Positions 25,069-33,357 are shown, counted from the first letter of the stretch. The stretch: 64,000 nt of DNA from Nonomuraea soli (GCF_013761175.1 NZ_JACDUR010000009.1:310001-374000); one strand, 5' to 3'. Numbers and translations: made by a program. The notes: generated from the sequence alone by a model not told the origin.

Positions 25069-25950
25069 TCAGCGGGTCACGGCGGTCTCCCGCTCCACGC
25101 GCGACAACTTCTCGGGATTGCGCACGTGATAGGCCCCGGTGACCAGGCCGTTCTCCACACGCACCGCGACCACGCCGTCGATCTCGCCGTCGACCCGCAC
25201 GAGCAGCCCGGGACCGCCGTTGATCTGGACCGGCTCGACCGACCTGCGGGCTTCGTGCCGCCACCACCCGACGGCCAGCAGGCGCGCCACGTTCTCGACC
25301 CCCACCACGGGCCGCAGCAGGGCGTGCCTGACCCCGCCGCCGTCGCTCAATGCGACCACGTCGGGTGCGAGGACGTCGAGCAGCCCCTGCACGTCCCCGG
25401 TCTCGACCGCGCGCTGGAAGGCCCGGAGCGCGGCCCGATGTTCGGCGGGCGAGCCCGCTGCGCGCGGGCGGCGCGCGGAGACGTGTGAGCGTGCCCGGTG
25501 GGCGATCTGGCGCACCGCGGCCGCGCTCTTGCCGACGGCCCCGGCGATCTCCTCGTAGTCCAGGGCGAACACCTCGCGCAGCACGAACACCGCCCGCTCC
25601 GTGGGGCCGAGCGTCTCCATGACCAGCAACATGGCCATCGAGACGTTGTCGGCCAGCTCGACGTCGTCGGCCACGTCCGGCGCGGTCAGCAGCGGCTCGG
25701 GCAGCCACGGCCCGACGTACGACTCCTTGCGGCGGCCCAGCGTACGCAGCCGCTTCAGCGCCTGCCTGGTGGTGATCCTCATCAGGTACGCGCGCTGGTC
25801 CAGCACCAGGCCCAGGTCGACGCCCGCCCATCGCAGCCAGGTCTCCTGCAGCACGTCCTCGGCGTCGGCAGCCGAGCCGAGCATCTCGTAGGCGAGGGTG
25901 AACAGCAGGTTGCGGTGCGCGACGAACGCCTCGGTATGGCTCATGTCCAT
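25069..25950 (-). CDS. ECF41-family sigma factor with C-terminal SnoaL-like domain (SigJ-like)
   Basis: A 293-residue sigma factor with regions 2 (HRNLLFTLAYEMLGSAADAEDVLQ) and 4 (LGPTERAVFVLREVFALDYEEIAGAVG) plus a fused NTF2/SnoaL-like regulatory domain in place of a separate anti-sigma factor. All three signatures I recall for group ECF41 are visible: WLPEP in the linker, DGGG in the C-terminal domain and NPEKL (NPDKL) near the end. As usual for ECF41 it is next to genes of the COE type, here a carboxymuconolactone decarboxylase-like and an NmrA-like epimerase gene, in divergent orientation. The start is uncertain: ATG 25950 or upstream ATG 25998. Confidence 0.9.
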   Translation of the reverse strand: MDMSHTEAFVAHRNLLFTLAYEMLGSAADAEDVLQETWLRWAGVDLGLVLDQRAYLMRITTRQALKRLRTLGRRKESYVGPWLPEPLLTAPDVADDVELADNVSMAMLLVMETLGPTERAVFVLREVFALDYEEIAGAVGKSAAAVRQIAHRARSHVSARRPRAAGSPAEHRAALRAFQRAVETGDVQGLLDVLAPDVVALSDGGGVRHALLRPVVGVENVARLLAVGWWRHEARRSVEPVQINGGPGLLVRVDGEIDGVVAVRVENGLVTGAYHVRNPEKLSRVERETAVTR

Positions 25951-25997
25951 ACGATCCCGGTCGTCGGCGCTCTGTGACGCATCCGGGCGGTGGTCCA

Positions 25998-26021
25998 TGT
26001 CACACCGTCCCCGCTGTCACA
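25998..26021 (+). promoter_or_regulatory. Two TGTCACA repeats, ECF41-type -35 motif
   Basis: TGTCACA occurs at 25998-26004 and again at 26015-26021 in front of the ECF41 partner genes. TGTCACA is the -35 sequence described for ECF41 target promoters. The expected CGTC -10 element is not at the usual distance from either copy, so which copy is functional is unclear. Confidence 0.5.
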
Positions 26022-26049
26022 ACGAGCGGACCGCCGGGATCTCCTGGTC

Positions 26050-26523
26050 ATGAAATCGCGCATGCCCAATCCCCTCCCCTTCCTCCCCGAACTGGCCGAG
26101 GTCGCCGGAGCGATGCACCGGACCATCACGGACGGCCCGATCCCTCCGGCGACCGTCCACCTGCTGCAACTGCGTGCCGGTCAGCTCCTCGGCAGCACCT
26201 ACTTCACCGTCCGCGAGACCGGCAACCTGCGCACCGCCGGGGAGCCGGAGGAACGTATCACCGCCGTGGCCACCTGGCACGACGCCACCTGCTTCACCCC
26301 TGGGGAACGGATCGCCTTCGAACTCGTGGAGGCGGTCCTCACCCCGAACCCGTCCGGAGAGCGGGTCGGCGACGATCTGTACGCCAGGGCGAGCGCGCAC
26401 TACGACGACCGGGCGATGTGGGCCCTCGTCATGGCCATCGCCCACATCGGTTTCTTCACCCCCGCCGCGCTGATCGCCAAACCGATCCCCGGCATGCCGC
26501 CCGGCCAGAACTACACCGACTAG
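26050..26523 (+). CDS. Carboxymuconolactone decarboxylase-like protein lacking the CxxC motif
   Basis: A 157-residue all-helical AhpD/CMD-like protein (LQLRAGQLLGSTYFTVRETGNLRTAGEPEERI). In active AhpD-like reductases the helix carries Cys-x-x-Cys and a nearby His; here the aligned stretch is GSTYFTVRE, so both cysteines and the His appear to be lost. It may be a binding or structural partner instead of a peroxidase. CMD-like genes are standard neighbours of ECF41 sigma factors. The start is ATG at 26050 (ATG 26062 possible). The next gene begins 12 bases after its stop, in the same operon. Confidence 0.8.
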   Translation: MKSRMPNPLPFLPELAEVAGAMHRTITDGPIPPATVHLLQLRAGQLLGSTYFTVRETGNLRTAGEPEERITAVATWHDATCFTPGERIAFELVEAVLTPNPSGERVGDDLYARASAHYDDRAMWALVMAIAHIGFFTPAALIAKPIPGMPPGQNYTD

Positions 26524-26535
26524 GAAGGCACCCGC

Positions 26536-27300
26536 ATGAGCAAGATCGCAGTGGCCGGAGCGACCGGCCGCCTCGGCCGCCACGTCGTCGATGTCCTGAC
26601 CGAGCGGGGACACGTGGTCGTACGGATGTCCCGCGCCACCGGCGTGGACATCATCACCGGCGAGGGCCTGGCCGAGGCCCTCACCGGGGCGGAGATCGTC
26701 ATCGACGTCGCCTCCTGGCACTCCTCCGACGAGGAGGCCGCCACGGCGTTCTTCCGCACCTCGGCCCGCACCCTGCACGCGGCGGGACAGGAGGCGGGGG
26801 TCACCCTGATCGCCATGGCGTCCATCATCGGCGCCGACAAGGCCACCGCCGGGTTCCTCGCCGCCAAGAAGGTGCACGAGGAGGTCCTCCTGGCCGGTCC
26901 GCTTCCCGTCAGAATCCTGCGGGCGGCGCAGTTCCACGAGTTCGTCGGCAGCCTCCTGGACTGGCAGCAGGGCCAGGTGGCCTACCTGCCGGCGCTTCCC
27001 AGCCAGCTCGTGGCCTGCCGTACGGTGGCCGAGGCCCTGGTCGACCTGGCCCTCGACCCCGTCGGCCCGGCCCACGGAGCGCCCGTCCCCGAGATCGCCG
27101 GACCCCGCACGGAGCTCCTGTCCGAGGCGGGCCGGCTTCTCGGGGCACGCCGAGGCGTCGAGGTCGTCGCCGTCGACGGCTCCGGCATGCCCGATGCCGC
27201 ACTCGCCGCCGACGGCGCGTTCCTGCCCGGTCCGCACGCCACGCTCGCGGGACCGGGCTTCCGCGAATGGCTGGACGGCCAGGACTCAGAGGCGCGCTAG
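26536..27300 (+). CDS. NmrA-like NAD(P)-binding epimerase/reductase, ECF41 partner
   Basis: A 254-residue atypical SDR. The N-terminal motif is VAGATGRLGRHVVDVL and the fold continues with AEIVIDVASWHSSDEEAA and VTLIAMASIIGADKA. ATG at 26536 has GGAAGGC upstream. It is the second gene of the operon facing the ECF41 sigma factor, thus a second COE-type partner. The substrate is unknown. Its last 15 bases overlap the convergent DUF885 gene. Confidence 0.87.
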   Translation: MSKIAVAGATGRLGRHVVDVLTERGHVVVRMSRATGVDIITGEGLAEALTGAEIVIDVASWHSSDEEAATAFFRTSARTLHAAGQEAGVTLIAMASIIGADKATAGFLAAKKVHEEVLLAGPLPVRILRAAQFHEFVGSLLDWQQGQVAYLPALPSQLVACRTVAEALVDLALDPVGPAHGAPVPEIAGPRTELLSEAGRLLGARRGVEVVAVDGSGMPDAALAADGAFLPGPHATLAGPGFREWLDGQDSEAR

Positions 27301-28896
27301 TGCCTGCTTGAGGGTGCCGAGGCCGAGGGGCCCCAGGTCGAGCGCGGCGGTGTGCCACGCCTTGAGGTCGAAGCCCGGCTTGGCCTGCGCCTCGGCGCGG
27401 GCCTCCAGCCAGGCCCGCTCGCCCAGCTTGTAGGTGATGGCCTGGGCGGGCCAGCCGAAGTACCTCAGCACCTCGGCGTGCACGGTGTGCGCCTCGGCCC
27501 TGCCGCGCTCGCGCAGCACGGCGCAGGCCTTCTCGAAGGTCCAGCGGGAGCCGTCGGGCAGCGGCAGGTCCAGGTGCACACCGATGTCGATGACGACGCG
27601 CGCCGCGCGCAACGCCTGGGCGGCCAGCATGCCGAGCCGGGTACCGGGGGCGCTGAACCAGCCCAGCTCGTCGCCCAGCCGTTCTGCGTACAGCGCCCAG
27701 CCCTCGCCGTGGCCGCTGATCCAGGAGAAGCGCGAGAAGCGCGAGAGCTTCTCCCCCGCCACGGCGACCGCGCCGAGCTGCAGGTGGTGGCCTGGCACGC
27801 CCTCGTGGAAGACGGTGGTCAGGTCGCTCCAGGTGGCGAACTTCTCCCGACCGCCCAGCGGCCACCAGGTACGGCCGGGGCGCGACAGGTCCTCGCTGGG
27901 CGAGGTGTAGTACGGCGAGCCGGCGGTCGAGCCGGGGTTCAGCACGACGTCCACGGTCCGCAACTGCTCGGGGATGTCGAACAGCACCCCGTCGAGCTGC
28001 TCGATGGCACGGTCGTGCTGCTCGCGCAGCCAGGCCAGGTAGGCCTCGGGACCGGCCACGAACTGGGTGGCGTCGAGGTGGGCGGAGACCTCGTCGAGGC
28101 TCGCGCCCGGCAGGATCGCCGCCGACTCCACGGCCATCTCGCCCTCGATGCGCTCCAGCTCGGCCCAGCCCCAGGCGTAGGCGTCGTGGGGGTCGACGTC
28201 GTCGCCGAGCATGTCGCGCATGGCGACGGCGTACCGCTCGGGCCCGACGCCGTCGGCCTCGGCGGCCCGCGGCGCGTACTGCTCGCGCAGGTAGCGGGCG
28301 GTCTCGGCGTAGGCCTGGTGGGCGGCGGCAGCGGCCCGCCCGAGCTCCTGCGCCACCGGGCCGTCCCCGTAGCCGGCGACGAGCTCGTCGTGCGTGCCCA
28401 CGTACTTGTCGGCCTGGTCGGCGACGCCGAGCGCCTGCCTGCGGGCGACGGGCAGGCCCCTGTCCAGCCCGGCGGAGAGCGTCGTGCGCCAGCCGGCGAG
28501 CTGCTCGGGCAGGGCCGCCAGGTGGGCGGCGACCTTGCGCCAGGCGTCGTCGCCGCTCCGCGGGAGCAGGTCGATGCTGTCACGCAGGCTCGCGATCAGG
28601 CCGAAGGGGGCGCTCAGCTCGCGGTACGGCTCGCCGATGGCGTAGTAGGCGGCCTGCGCCTCGAGCCGTTCGCGCAGGTGGTCGGCGGCGGCCCGGTCGG
28701 CCTCCGAGGTGGGTTCGAGCGTGGCGAGCTCGGCGAGCGTGGAGCGGGTGAGCTCCTCGCGGGCGGCATGGCCGTCGGGGCTGTAGTCCGTGGCCACGCC
28801 GAAGTCGCCGGAGAGGCCCTGGTAAACGGCGCTGACCGGGTCGAGCGCGGCCGACCTGGTGATGTAGTCGTCGCACAGACGGAAGATAGGCGTCAC
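27286..28896 (-). CDS. DUF885 zinc-peptidase-like protein
   Basis: A 536-residue DUF885 protein. The metal-binding motif HEGVPGHHLQ (HExxxGHH type) and the downstream GHGEGWALYAERLGDE with the third ligand Glu are intact, so hydrolase or peptidase activity is likely. There is no signal peptide. GTG at 28896 follows TAGGGT by exactly six bases, indicating a leaderless mRNA. It overlaps the convergent NmrA-like gene by 15 bases. Confidence 0.9.
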   Translation of the reverse strand: MTPIFRLCDDYITRSAALDPVSAVYQGLSGDFGVATDYSPDGHAAREELTRSTLAELATLEPTSEADRAAADHLRERLEAQAAYYAIGEPYRELSAPFGLIASLRDSIDLLPRSGDDAWRKVAAHLAALPEQLAGWRTTLSAGLDRGLPVARRQALGVADQADKYVGTHDELVAGYGDGPVAQELGRAAAAAHQAYAETARYLREQYAPRAAEADGVGPERYAVAMRDMLGDDVDPHDAYAWGWAELERIEGEMAVESAAILPGASLDEVSAHLDATQFVAGPEAYLAWLREQHDRAIEQLDGVLFDIPEQLRTVDVVLNPGSTAGSPYYTSPSEDLSRPGRTWWPLGGREKFATWSDLTTVFHEGVPGHHLQLGAVAVAGEKLSRFSRFSWISGHGEGWALYAERLGDELGWFSAPGTRLGMLAAQALRAARVVIDIGVHLDLPLPDGSRWTFEKACAVLRERGRAEAHTVHAEVLRYFGWPAQAITYKLGERAWLEARAEAQAKPGFDLKAWHTAALDLGPLGLGTLKQALARL

Positions 28897-28902
28897 GCAG
28901 GC

Positions 28903-28908
28903 ACCCTA
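28903..28908 (-). promoter_or_regulatory. -10 hexamer of the DUF885 gene, leaderless start
   Basis: TAGGGT on the minus strand is six bases before the GTG at 28896, identical to the tricorn copy 1 promoter. Confidence 0.5.
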
Positions 28909-28949
28909 GCCGGGGTGACTTGGGGACAAAACACGATATTGTGCCGCAC

Positions 28950-29011
28950 ATGTCCAAGCTCCCGGATTAATCGGCATCTCAGACGTTCTGTCGTGAGATT
29001 TCCCGGTTTTT
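28950..29011 (+). promoter_or_regulatory. Possible attenuator: micro-ORF MSKLPD and hairpin with T run
   Basis: ATG at 28950 opens a six-codon ORF ending in TAA at 28970. A GTGACT/TATTGT promoter-like pair with a 16-base spacer ends seven bases before it. An 8-bp stem with a 2-base bulge (28976-28999) and five T residues (29007-29011) follow before the MFS start. The region is unusually AT-rich for the window. Alternatively the stem is an operator half-site pair. Confidence 0.35.
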
Positions 29012-29029
29012 CACCTTTGGAGCTTCGTC

Positions 29030-30451
29030 ATGTCTTCAACGGGCTATCGCGCTGTCCTGCGCACGCCCGGCGTCCCGTACGCCTTCCTCTTCTCCGCCCT
29101 CGGCCGCCTCTCCTACGCCACCATCGGGCTCGGCCTGCTCTTCACCACCCAGCGGGCCACCGGCTCGTTCGCCGCCGCCGGGCTCGCGCTCGGCGCCTTC
29201 GGCGGCGTGACCGTCACCGCGCCCTTCAAGTCGCGCCTCGTGGACCGGCTCGGGCGCCGCCGTACCCTGCCCGTCCTCGCGGTCGTCTACGCGCTCGCCC
29301 TGCTCACGGCCGGGCTGTCCGACTCCCGTACGGCAGGCCTCTACATCGGCGCCGCGGCGGTGGCGGGACTGACCGCGCCGCCGCTGGGCGCCACCATGCG
29401 GGCGATCTGGGCGGCGCTCTTCCCCGATCCGGTGATCCGTCAGCGCGTGTACGGGCTGGATTCGGCCACCGAGGAGGTGCTGCACACGGTCGGGCCGCTC
29501 CTGGTGGGGGCGCTGCTGCTGTGGGCCGACGCGGGGGCGGCGCTGGTGCTTTCTGCGACGCTCGCGGTCGTGGGGACGGTGGGGCTCGTCAGCTCGCGCG
29601 CCTGCCGCTTCGCCGAACGGCGGCCGCGCCTCCAGGGAGCCTCTGCCCTGGCCTCGGACGGCTCCGCCGCAGCCGTACAGGCGTCTGGCCTGGCCTTGGA
29701 CGACTCCGCCGCAGCCGTACAGGCGTCTGGCCTGGCCTTGGACGACTCCGCCGCAGCCGTACAGGCGTCTGCCCTCGACGCGCAGGCACCCCTTCGCCCT
29801 GCCGCTCCGACGCCGCCCGGCACGAGCCGCCCTTCGGCCGGTGGCGCGAGGAAGGCGGTCGGCGCGGGAGCGTGGTGGCGGCGGCTGGCCGGGCCGCTGC
29901 ACCGACCGGGCTTCTCCGTGCTGGTCCTGCTCTGCTTCGGCCTGGGCCTGGGCGCCGGTCCCCTCGACGTCGCCATCGCCGCCAGGGCCGACCAGGCGGG
30001 CCAGCCGGCCGCGGCCGGATACCTGCTGGCCGCGATGGCCCTGGGAAGCGCCGCCGGCGGCCTGCTCTGGGGCCACCGCACCCGCACCGCCCGCACCTCC
30101 CGGGCCATGGCCGCGCTGCTGGGCGGCATCGCGATCGCGACGGCCCTCGCGGGCCTGGTCACCTCGCTTCCCCTGCTCGCACCGGTCCTGCTGCTGCTCG
30201 GCGCGGGTTCGTCGCCGCTGTTCGTGGTGGCCTGGCTGGCGACGGACACGCTCGTCCCCGACGAGGAACGCACCGAGGCGAGCACCTGGCTCGACACCGC
30301 AAGCAATCTCGGCCTGACCGCGGGCGCGGCGGTGGCCGGGGTCCTGGCCGAGCGCTCCGAACCAGGGCTGGCCCTGGTGGCCGGGGCGGGCGTCCTGGCG
30401 GTGACCGCGTTCATCGCCAGGTTGTCGGGCCGCGCGGTGGACCGGAACTGA
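29030..30451 (+). CDS. MFS transporter with repeat-expanded central loop
   Basis: A 473-residue 12-helix MFS protein. The first six helices end near residue 195 and the second six begin near residue 290. The central cytoplasmic loop contains three 14-residue units (ASGLALDDSAAAVQ type, residues 204-245) encoded by a 42-bp tandem repeat, then a Pro-rich stretch. ATG at 29030 has GGAG eight bases upstream. The family is exporter-like (RLGRRRTLPV in loop 2-3); the substrate is unknown. A possible attenuator precedes the gene. Confidence 0.88.
   Translation: MSSTGYRAVLRTPGVPYAFLFSALGRLSYATIGLGLLFTTQRATGSFAAAGLALGAFGGVTVTAPFKSRLVDRLGRRRTLPVLAVVYALALLTAGLSDSRTAGLYIGAAAVAGLTAPPLGATMRAIWAALFPDPVIRQRVYGLDSATEEVLHTVGPLLVGALLLWADAGAALVLSATLAVVGTVGLVSSRACRFAERRPRLQGASALASDGSAAAVQASGLALDDSAAAVQASGLALDDSAAAVQASALDAQAPLRPAAPTPPGTSRPSAGGARKAVGAGAWWRRLAGPLHRPGFSVLVLLCFGLGLGAGPLDVAIAARADQAGQPAAAGYLLAAMALGSAAGGLLWGHRTRTARTSRAMAALLGGIAIATALAGLVTSLPLLAPVLLLLGAGSSPLFVVAWLATDTLVPDEERTEASTWLDTASNLGLTAGAAVAGVLAERSEPGLALVAGAGVLAVTAFIARLSGRAVDRN
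29639..29764 (+). repeat. 42-bp in-frame tandem repeat (three units)
   Basis: Units at 29639-29680, 29681-29722 and 29723-29764, the last two identical and the first diverged at a few bases; a partial fourth begins at 29765. Each unit equals 14 codons, so copy-number change keeps the reading frame. Confidence 0.9.
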
Positions 30452-30466
30452 GCCTGGCGGCGTCAC

Positions 30467-31222
30467 TCAGGGCCGGGTGGCCTCGATCAGAAACCGCGTG
30501 GTGGTGGCGACGAAGGGACCCTCGGCACGGATCCGGTCATCGAGCTCCCGCAGCCGGTCCAGGTACTGCTCCACGGTGAAGCCGGGGACCATCCAGATGA
30601 CCTTGCGCAGGAAGTAGATCACCGCGCCGATGTCGAAGAACTCCGTGCGCAGTTCCTCGTAACGCAGATCGACCACGGCCAGCCCGGCCAGCTCCGCATC
30701 GCGCACCGCGTCGTCGGGATGCCTGCTGCGGCGCGACTCCTCGGGCCGCGGGCCGAGGAAGAACTCCACGAGCTCGAAGACGCTGGCCGGGCCGACCTGC
30801 TGCGACAGGTAGGTGCCGCCCGGACGCAGCACGCGGGCGATCTCCTGCCACCACACGGTCACCGGGTGGCGGCTGACGACCAGGTCGAAGGCGCCGTCGC
30901 CGAACGGCAGCGGCGGCTCGTCCTCGTCGACCACGACGACGGCGCCCAGCGGGTGCAGCAACCGCGTGGCCTTGGCCACGTTGGGCGGCCACGACTCGGT
31001 GGCGACCATGACCGGCGGCAGTTTCCGCGCGCCCGCCAGCACCTCGCCGCCGCCGGTCTGGATGTCGAGCGCCGCCGAGGCACGGGCCAGCCGCTCGCTC
31101 ATCTGCCGCTGGTACCCCCACGAGGGGCGCTGCTCGGTGGCGCGCCCGTCGAGCCAGGAAAAGTCCCACCCGGCCACCGAGACGCTCTCCGCCTCGGCGA
31201 CCAGTTCCTCGAACGATCTCAT
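30467..31222 (-). CDS. SAM-dependent methyltransferase-like protein
   Basis: A 251-residue class I methyltransferase-like protein. The post-I and IV regions are clear (PLPFGDGAFDLVVSRHPV and IARVLRPGGTYLSQQVGP). The motif I region (PVMVATESWPPNVAKA) lacks the usual GxGxG, which is odd for an active enzyme but occurs in this subfamily. The ATG at 31222 overlaps the stop of the upstream serine hydrolase (ATGA), so the two are co-translated. The substrate is unknown. Confidence 0.8.
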   Translation of the reverse strand: MRSFEELVAEAESVSVAGWDFSWLDGRATEQRPSWGYQRQMSERLARASAALDIQTGGGEVLAGARKLPPVMVATESWPPNVAKATRLLHPLGAVVVVDEDEPPLPFGDGAFDLVVSRHPVTVWWQEIARVLRPGGTYLSQQVGPASVFELVEFFLGPRPEESRRSRHPDDAVRDAELAGLAVVDLRYEELRTEFFDIGAVIYFLRKVIWMVPGFTVEQYLDRLRELDDRIRAEGPFVATTTRFLIEATRP

Positions 31223-32172
31223 GCGTCGATGTTGTCCAAGGTCAACGCGCGGAGCAACTTCATTCCGATCGGATCGGCGCTGCGCGTGGAGTTGGCCAGC
31301 ACGATCACCCCCACGCGCCGCTCCGGCACGATCGCCATGAACGACCGGAACCCGCCGGTGCCCCCGTTGTGCCACAGGAGCGTCTGCTTCCCGCTGGGGG
31401 CGGTCATGCGCAACCAGGCCAGGCCCATGGACAGCCTCGGGTTGACCGTGACGTGCTCCCGGTGGGTGAGCTCCACGGCCGCGCCGCCGTCGAGCTGGTG
31501 GCGTACGAACGTGGCCAGGTCGGCCGCCGTCGAGCGCAGCCCGCCCGCGCCCGCGAGGGCCGCCAGGTTCCAGTACGGCCTGCGCCTGCCCCATCGGTTG
31601 TGGCCGGGGACCGTACGGCGGGCCTGTTCGGGAGTCGGGGTGACGACGGTGTCGCCCATGCCCAGCGGTCCCGTGACGCGCTTCCTGATCAGCCCCTCGA
31701 AGTCGGTCCCCGCGTGCTCGGCCAGCGCCAGCCCGAGCAGCCCGGTGCCCAGGTTGGAGTACTTCCAGCCCCGGCTCTCCTTCGGCCGCGGCAGGTCGGC
31801 CAGGAGCACGTCACGGGTGAACCGCGCGTAGGGGTCGTCCATCGGCAGGAACGCTCGCGGCATGAGCCCCTTGGGCAGGCGAGGCAGGCCCGAGGTGTGG
31901 GTGGCAAGCTGCCCGAGCGTGACACCGTCGAGCCGCGCCCCGGGGAGCAGGTCGTTCAGAGGGGTGTCGACGGTGAGCTCACCCCTGGTGACGGCCGTGG
32001 CGAGGGCCAGAGAGGTGAAGACCTTGGTCAGGGAGCCGATCTCGAACAGCGCCGTCTCGTCGGCGGCCTGGCCGGTGGCACGGTGGTCGGCGCCGGAGTC
32101 GGTCACCACCGTGACGACGGCGCCCGGGGAGCGCTTGGCCAGGGAGGAGGCGGCCTGGTCGATGGGGGTCAC
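31219..32172 (-). CDS. Beta-lactamase-family serine hydrolase (class C-like)
   Basis: A 317-residue penicillin-binding-protein-like hydrolase. Motifs: SLTK (SxxK nucleophile, about residue 47), YSN (KYSNLGTG) and HNGGTGG in place of KTG. There is no obvious signal peptide, so it may act in the cytoplasm as an esterase or peptidase instead of degrading beta-lactams. GTG at 32172 follows TAGGCT by six bases, another leaderless start. It heads a two-gene operon with the methyltransferase. Confidence 0.88.
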   Translation of the reverse strand: MTPIDQAASSLAKRSPGAVVTVVTDSGADHRATGQAADETALFEIGSLTKVFTSLALATAVTRGELTVDTPLNDLLPGARLDGVTLGQLATHTSGLPRLPKGLMPRAFLPMDDPYARFTRDVLLADLPRPKESRGWKYSNLGTGLLGLALAEHAGTDFEGLIRKRVTGPLGMGDTVVTPTPEQARRTVPGHNRWGRRRPYWNLAALAGAGGLRSTAADLATFVRHQLDGGAAVELTHREHVTVNPRLSMGLAWLRMTAPSGKQTLLWHNGGTGGFRSFMAIVPERRVGVIVLANSTRSADPIGMKLLRALTLDNIDA

Positions 32173-32178
32173 GGGTCC

Positions 32179-32184
32179 AGCCTA
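32179..32184 (-). promoter_or_regulatory. -10 hexamer of the serine hydrolase operon
   Basis: TAGGCT is six bases upstream of the GTG at 32172 on the minus strand, as for the leuS leader. Confidence 0.5.
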
Positions 32185-32298
32185 GGCAGGCGCGAGGGGG
32201 GTGACCTCCCACTGGAGGAGGAGGGCGGTCTCGGGCCAGAGTCGGACAGACCTGCCGCCGGGACCCCGGCCTGGATCCATGACCGTGTCAGCGCGTCC

Positions 32299-32655
32299 TC
32301 ATGCCGCCACCATCGACGTGGTCTGGGCCAGCGCGATCCGCCAGCGCCCCTCCTCCTTCACCCACGAACGTCAGCGCCCCCTTGCGTCCGTCGTTGACGT
32401 GCTTGACGAGGCTGGCCAGCGCCACGTCCGGGCGCGGGAACGTGACGCCGAGCAACTCGTTCGTGGTCAGCACGTCCTTCAACGGGGTGCGCACGGCCCT
32501 GGCCATGACCTCCTTGACCTGGGCACGTCCACGCAGGCGGATGCCGGTGAAGTTCACCAGCGACACCTCGTCGGTCAGCAGTCCGGTGAACCCGTCGACG
32601 TCGTTCTGCGACCAGACGATGCCGGAGCGAATCGCTCCGCAAGTGGTTGGGCCAG
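32299..32655 (-). pseudogene. Frameshifted SnoaL-like (SgcJ/EcaC type) gene remnant
   Basis: The minus strand encodes SGIVWSQNDVDGFTG, LLTDEVSLVNFTG and DVALASLVKHV, typical of SnoaL-like SgcJ/EcaC proteins. Near 32360-32365 one extra G shifts the frame: after ALTFV the expected VKEEGRWRIALAQTTS continues in another frame to a stop at 32299. The N terminus lacks a start codon and roughly 20 residues, and the divergent TetR gene now occupies that space. The open frame as read would end in unrelated sequence. A sequencing error could explain the frameshift but not the missing start. Confidence 0.6.
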
Positions 32656-32660
32656 CGACG

Positions 32661-33302
32661 ATGACCACACGCAAGGACACCGCCGAGCGCAACGACCGCG
32701 CCCTGCTCCAGGCCGCCCGCGACGTGCTCGCCGAAGACGGCGCCCACGCCTCCGTCGCCGCCATCGCCCACCGGGCCGGAGTCGGCATCGGGAGCCTGTA
32801 CCGGCGCTACAAGACCAAGGAGGAGCTGTTCCAGCGGCTCAGCCTGATGTCGCTGGAACACTGGAACCAGGCCGCCGAACAGGGCCTGGCCGACCCCGAC
32901 CCGTGGGCGGGGCTGGCGGGGTTCGTGCGCGGATGCGTCGAGTTCGGGCAGGGCTCGCTGGCGCCCGTGGCGGGGATCATCGAGGTGACGGAGCAGATGC
33001 GGGCCCGGTCGCGGCGAGGGGACGAGCTGCTGGAGGAGCTCGTACGGCGGGCGCAGGGGGCGGGGGTGTTGCGGGTGGACGTGACGGCGGTGGACATCGC
33101 GCTGCTGATCGAGCAGCTGGGGAGGTCACCTGTGGTGGACCAGCTTCGCAAGCAGGGGCGGGAGGATCTGCTACCGGCGGCCACCCGGGCTCGGCGGAGG
33201 TTGATCGCGATTGCACTGGACGGGTTGCGGCCGGGACACGCCCCGCTGCCGGAAGCGGCGCCCGGGGAGGAGTTGTGCAGCGGGCGCTGGTCGCGGGAGT
33301 AG
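32661..33302 (+). CDS. TetR-family regulator
   Basis: A 213-residue repressor with a canonical N-terminal helix-turn-helix (RALLQAARDVLAEDGAHASVAAIA, AGVGIGSLYRRYKTKEELF). ATG at 32661 was chosen from the family start, although no ribosome binding site is visible. The C terminus is Pro- and Gly-rich (HAPLPEAAPGEE). It diverges from the decayed SnoaL-like gene, which was probably its original target. The second half shows more G/C runs than its neighbours. Confidence 0.85.
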   Translation: MTTRKDTAERNDRALLQAARDVLAEDGAHASVAAIAHRAGVGIGSLYRRYKTKEELFQRLSLMSLEHWNQAAEQGLADPDPWAGLAGFVRGCVEFGQGSLAPVAGIIEVTEQMRARSRRGDELLEELVRRAQGAGVLRVDVTAVDIALLIEQLGRSPVVDQLRKQGREDLLPAATRARRRLIAIALDGLRPGHAPLPEAAPGEELCSGRWSRE

Positions 33303-33321
33303 CTACACGTTCCTGGCGGGT

Positions 33322-33348
33322 CGTAGCATCTGCGTAGTACATGCGTAG
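33322..33348. promoter_or_regulatory. Three CGTAG iterons upstream of the toxin-antitoxin operon
   Basis: CGTAG occurs at 33322, 33333 and 33344, exactly 11 bases apart, on one face of the helix, just upstream of the antitoxin -10 box. This fits cooperative autorepression by the antitoxin or toxin-antitoxin complex. Confidence 0.5.
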
Positions 33349-33357
33349 CCCTTGGCG

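Noticed and set aside
26050-26523. AhpD-like peroxidase function for the CMD-domain protein
   Set aside because: The CxxC and His expected in the active helix are replaced, so I did not assign peroxidase activity.
31219-32172. True beta-lactamase conferring resistance
   Set aside because: There is no signal peptide and the third motif is HNGGTGG, as in esterase-like members. The class C fold alone does not show beta-lactam hydrolysis.
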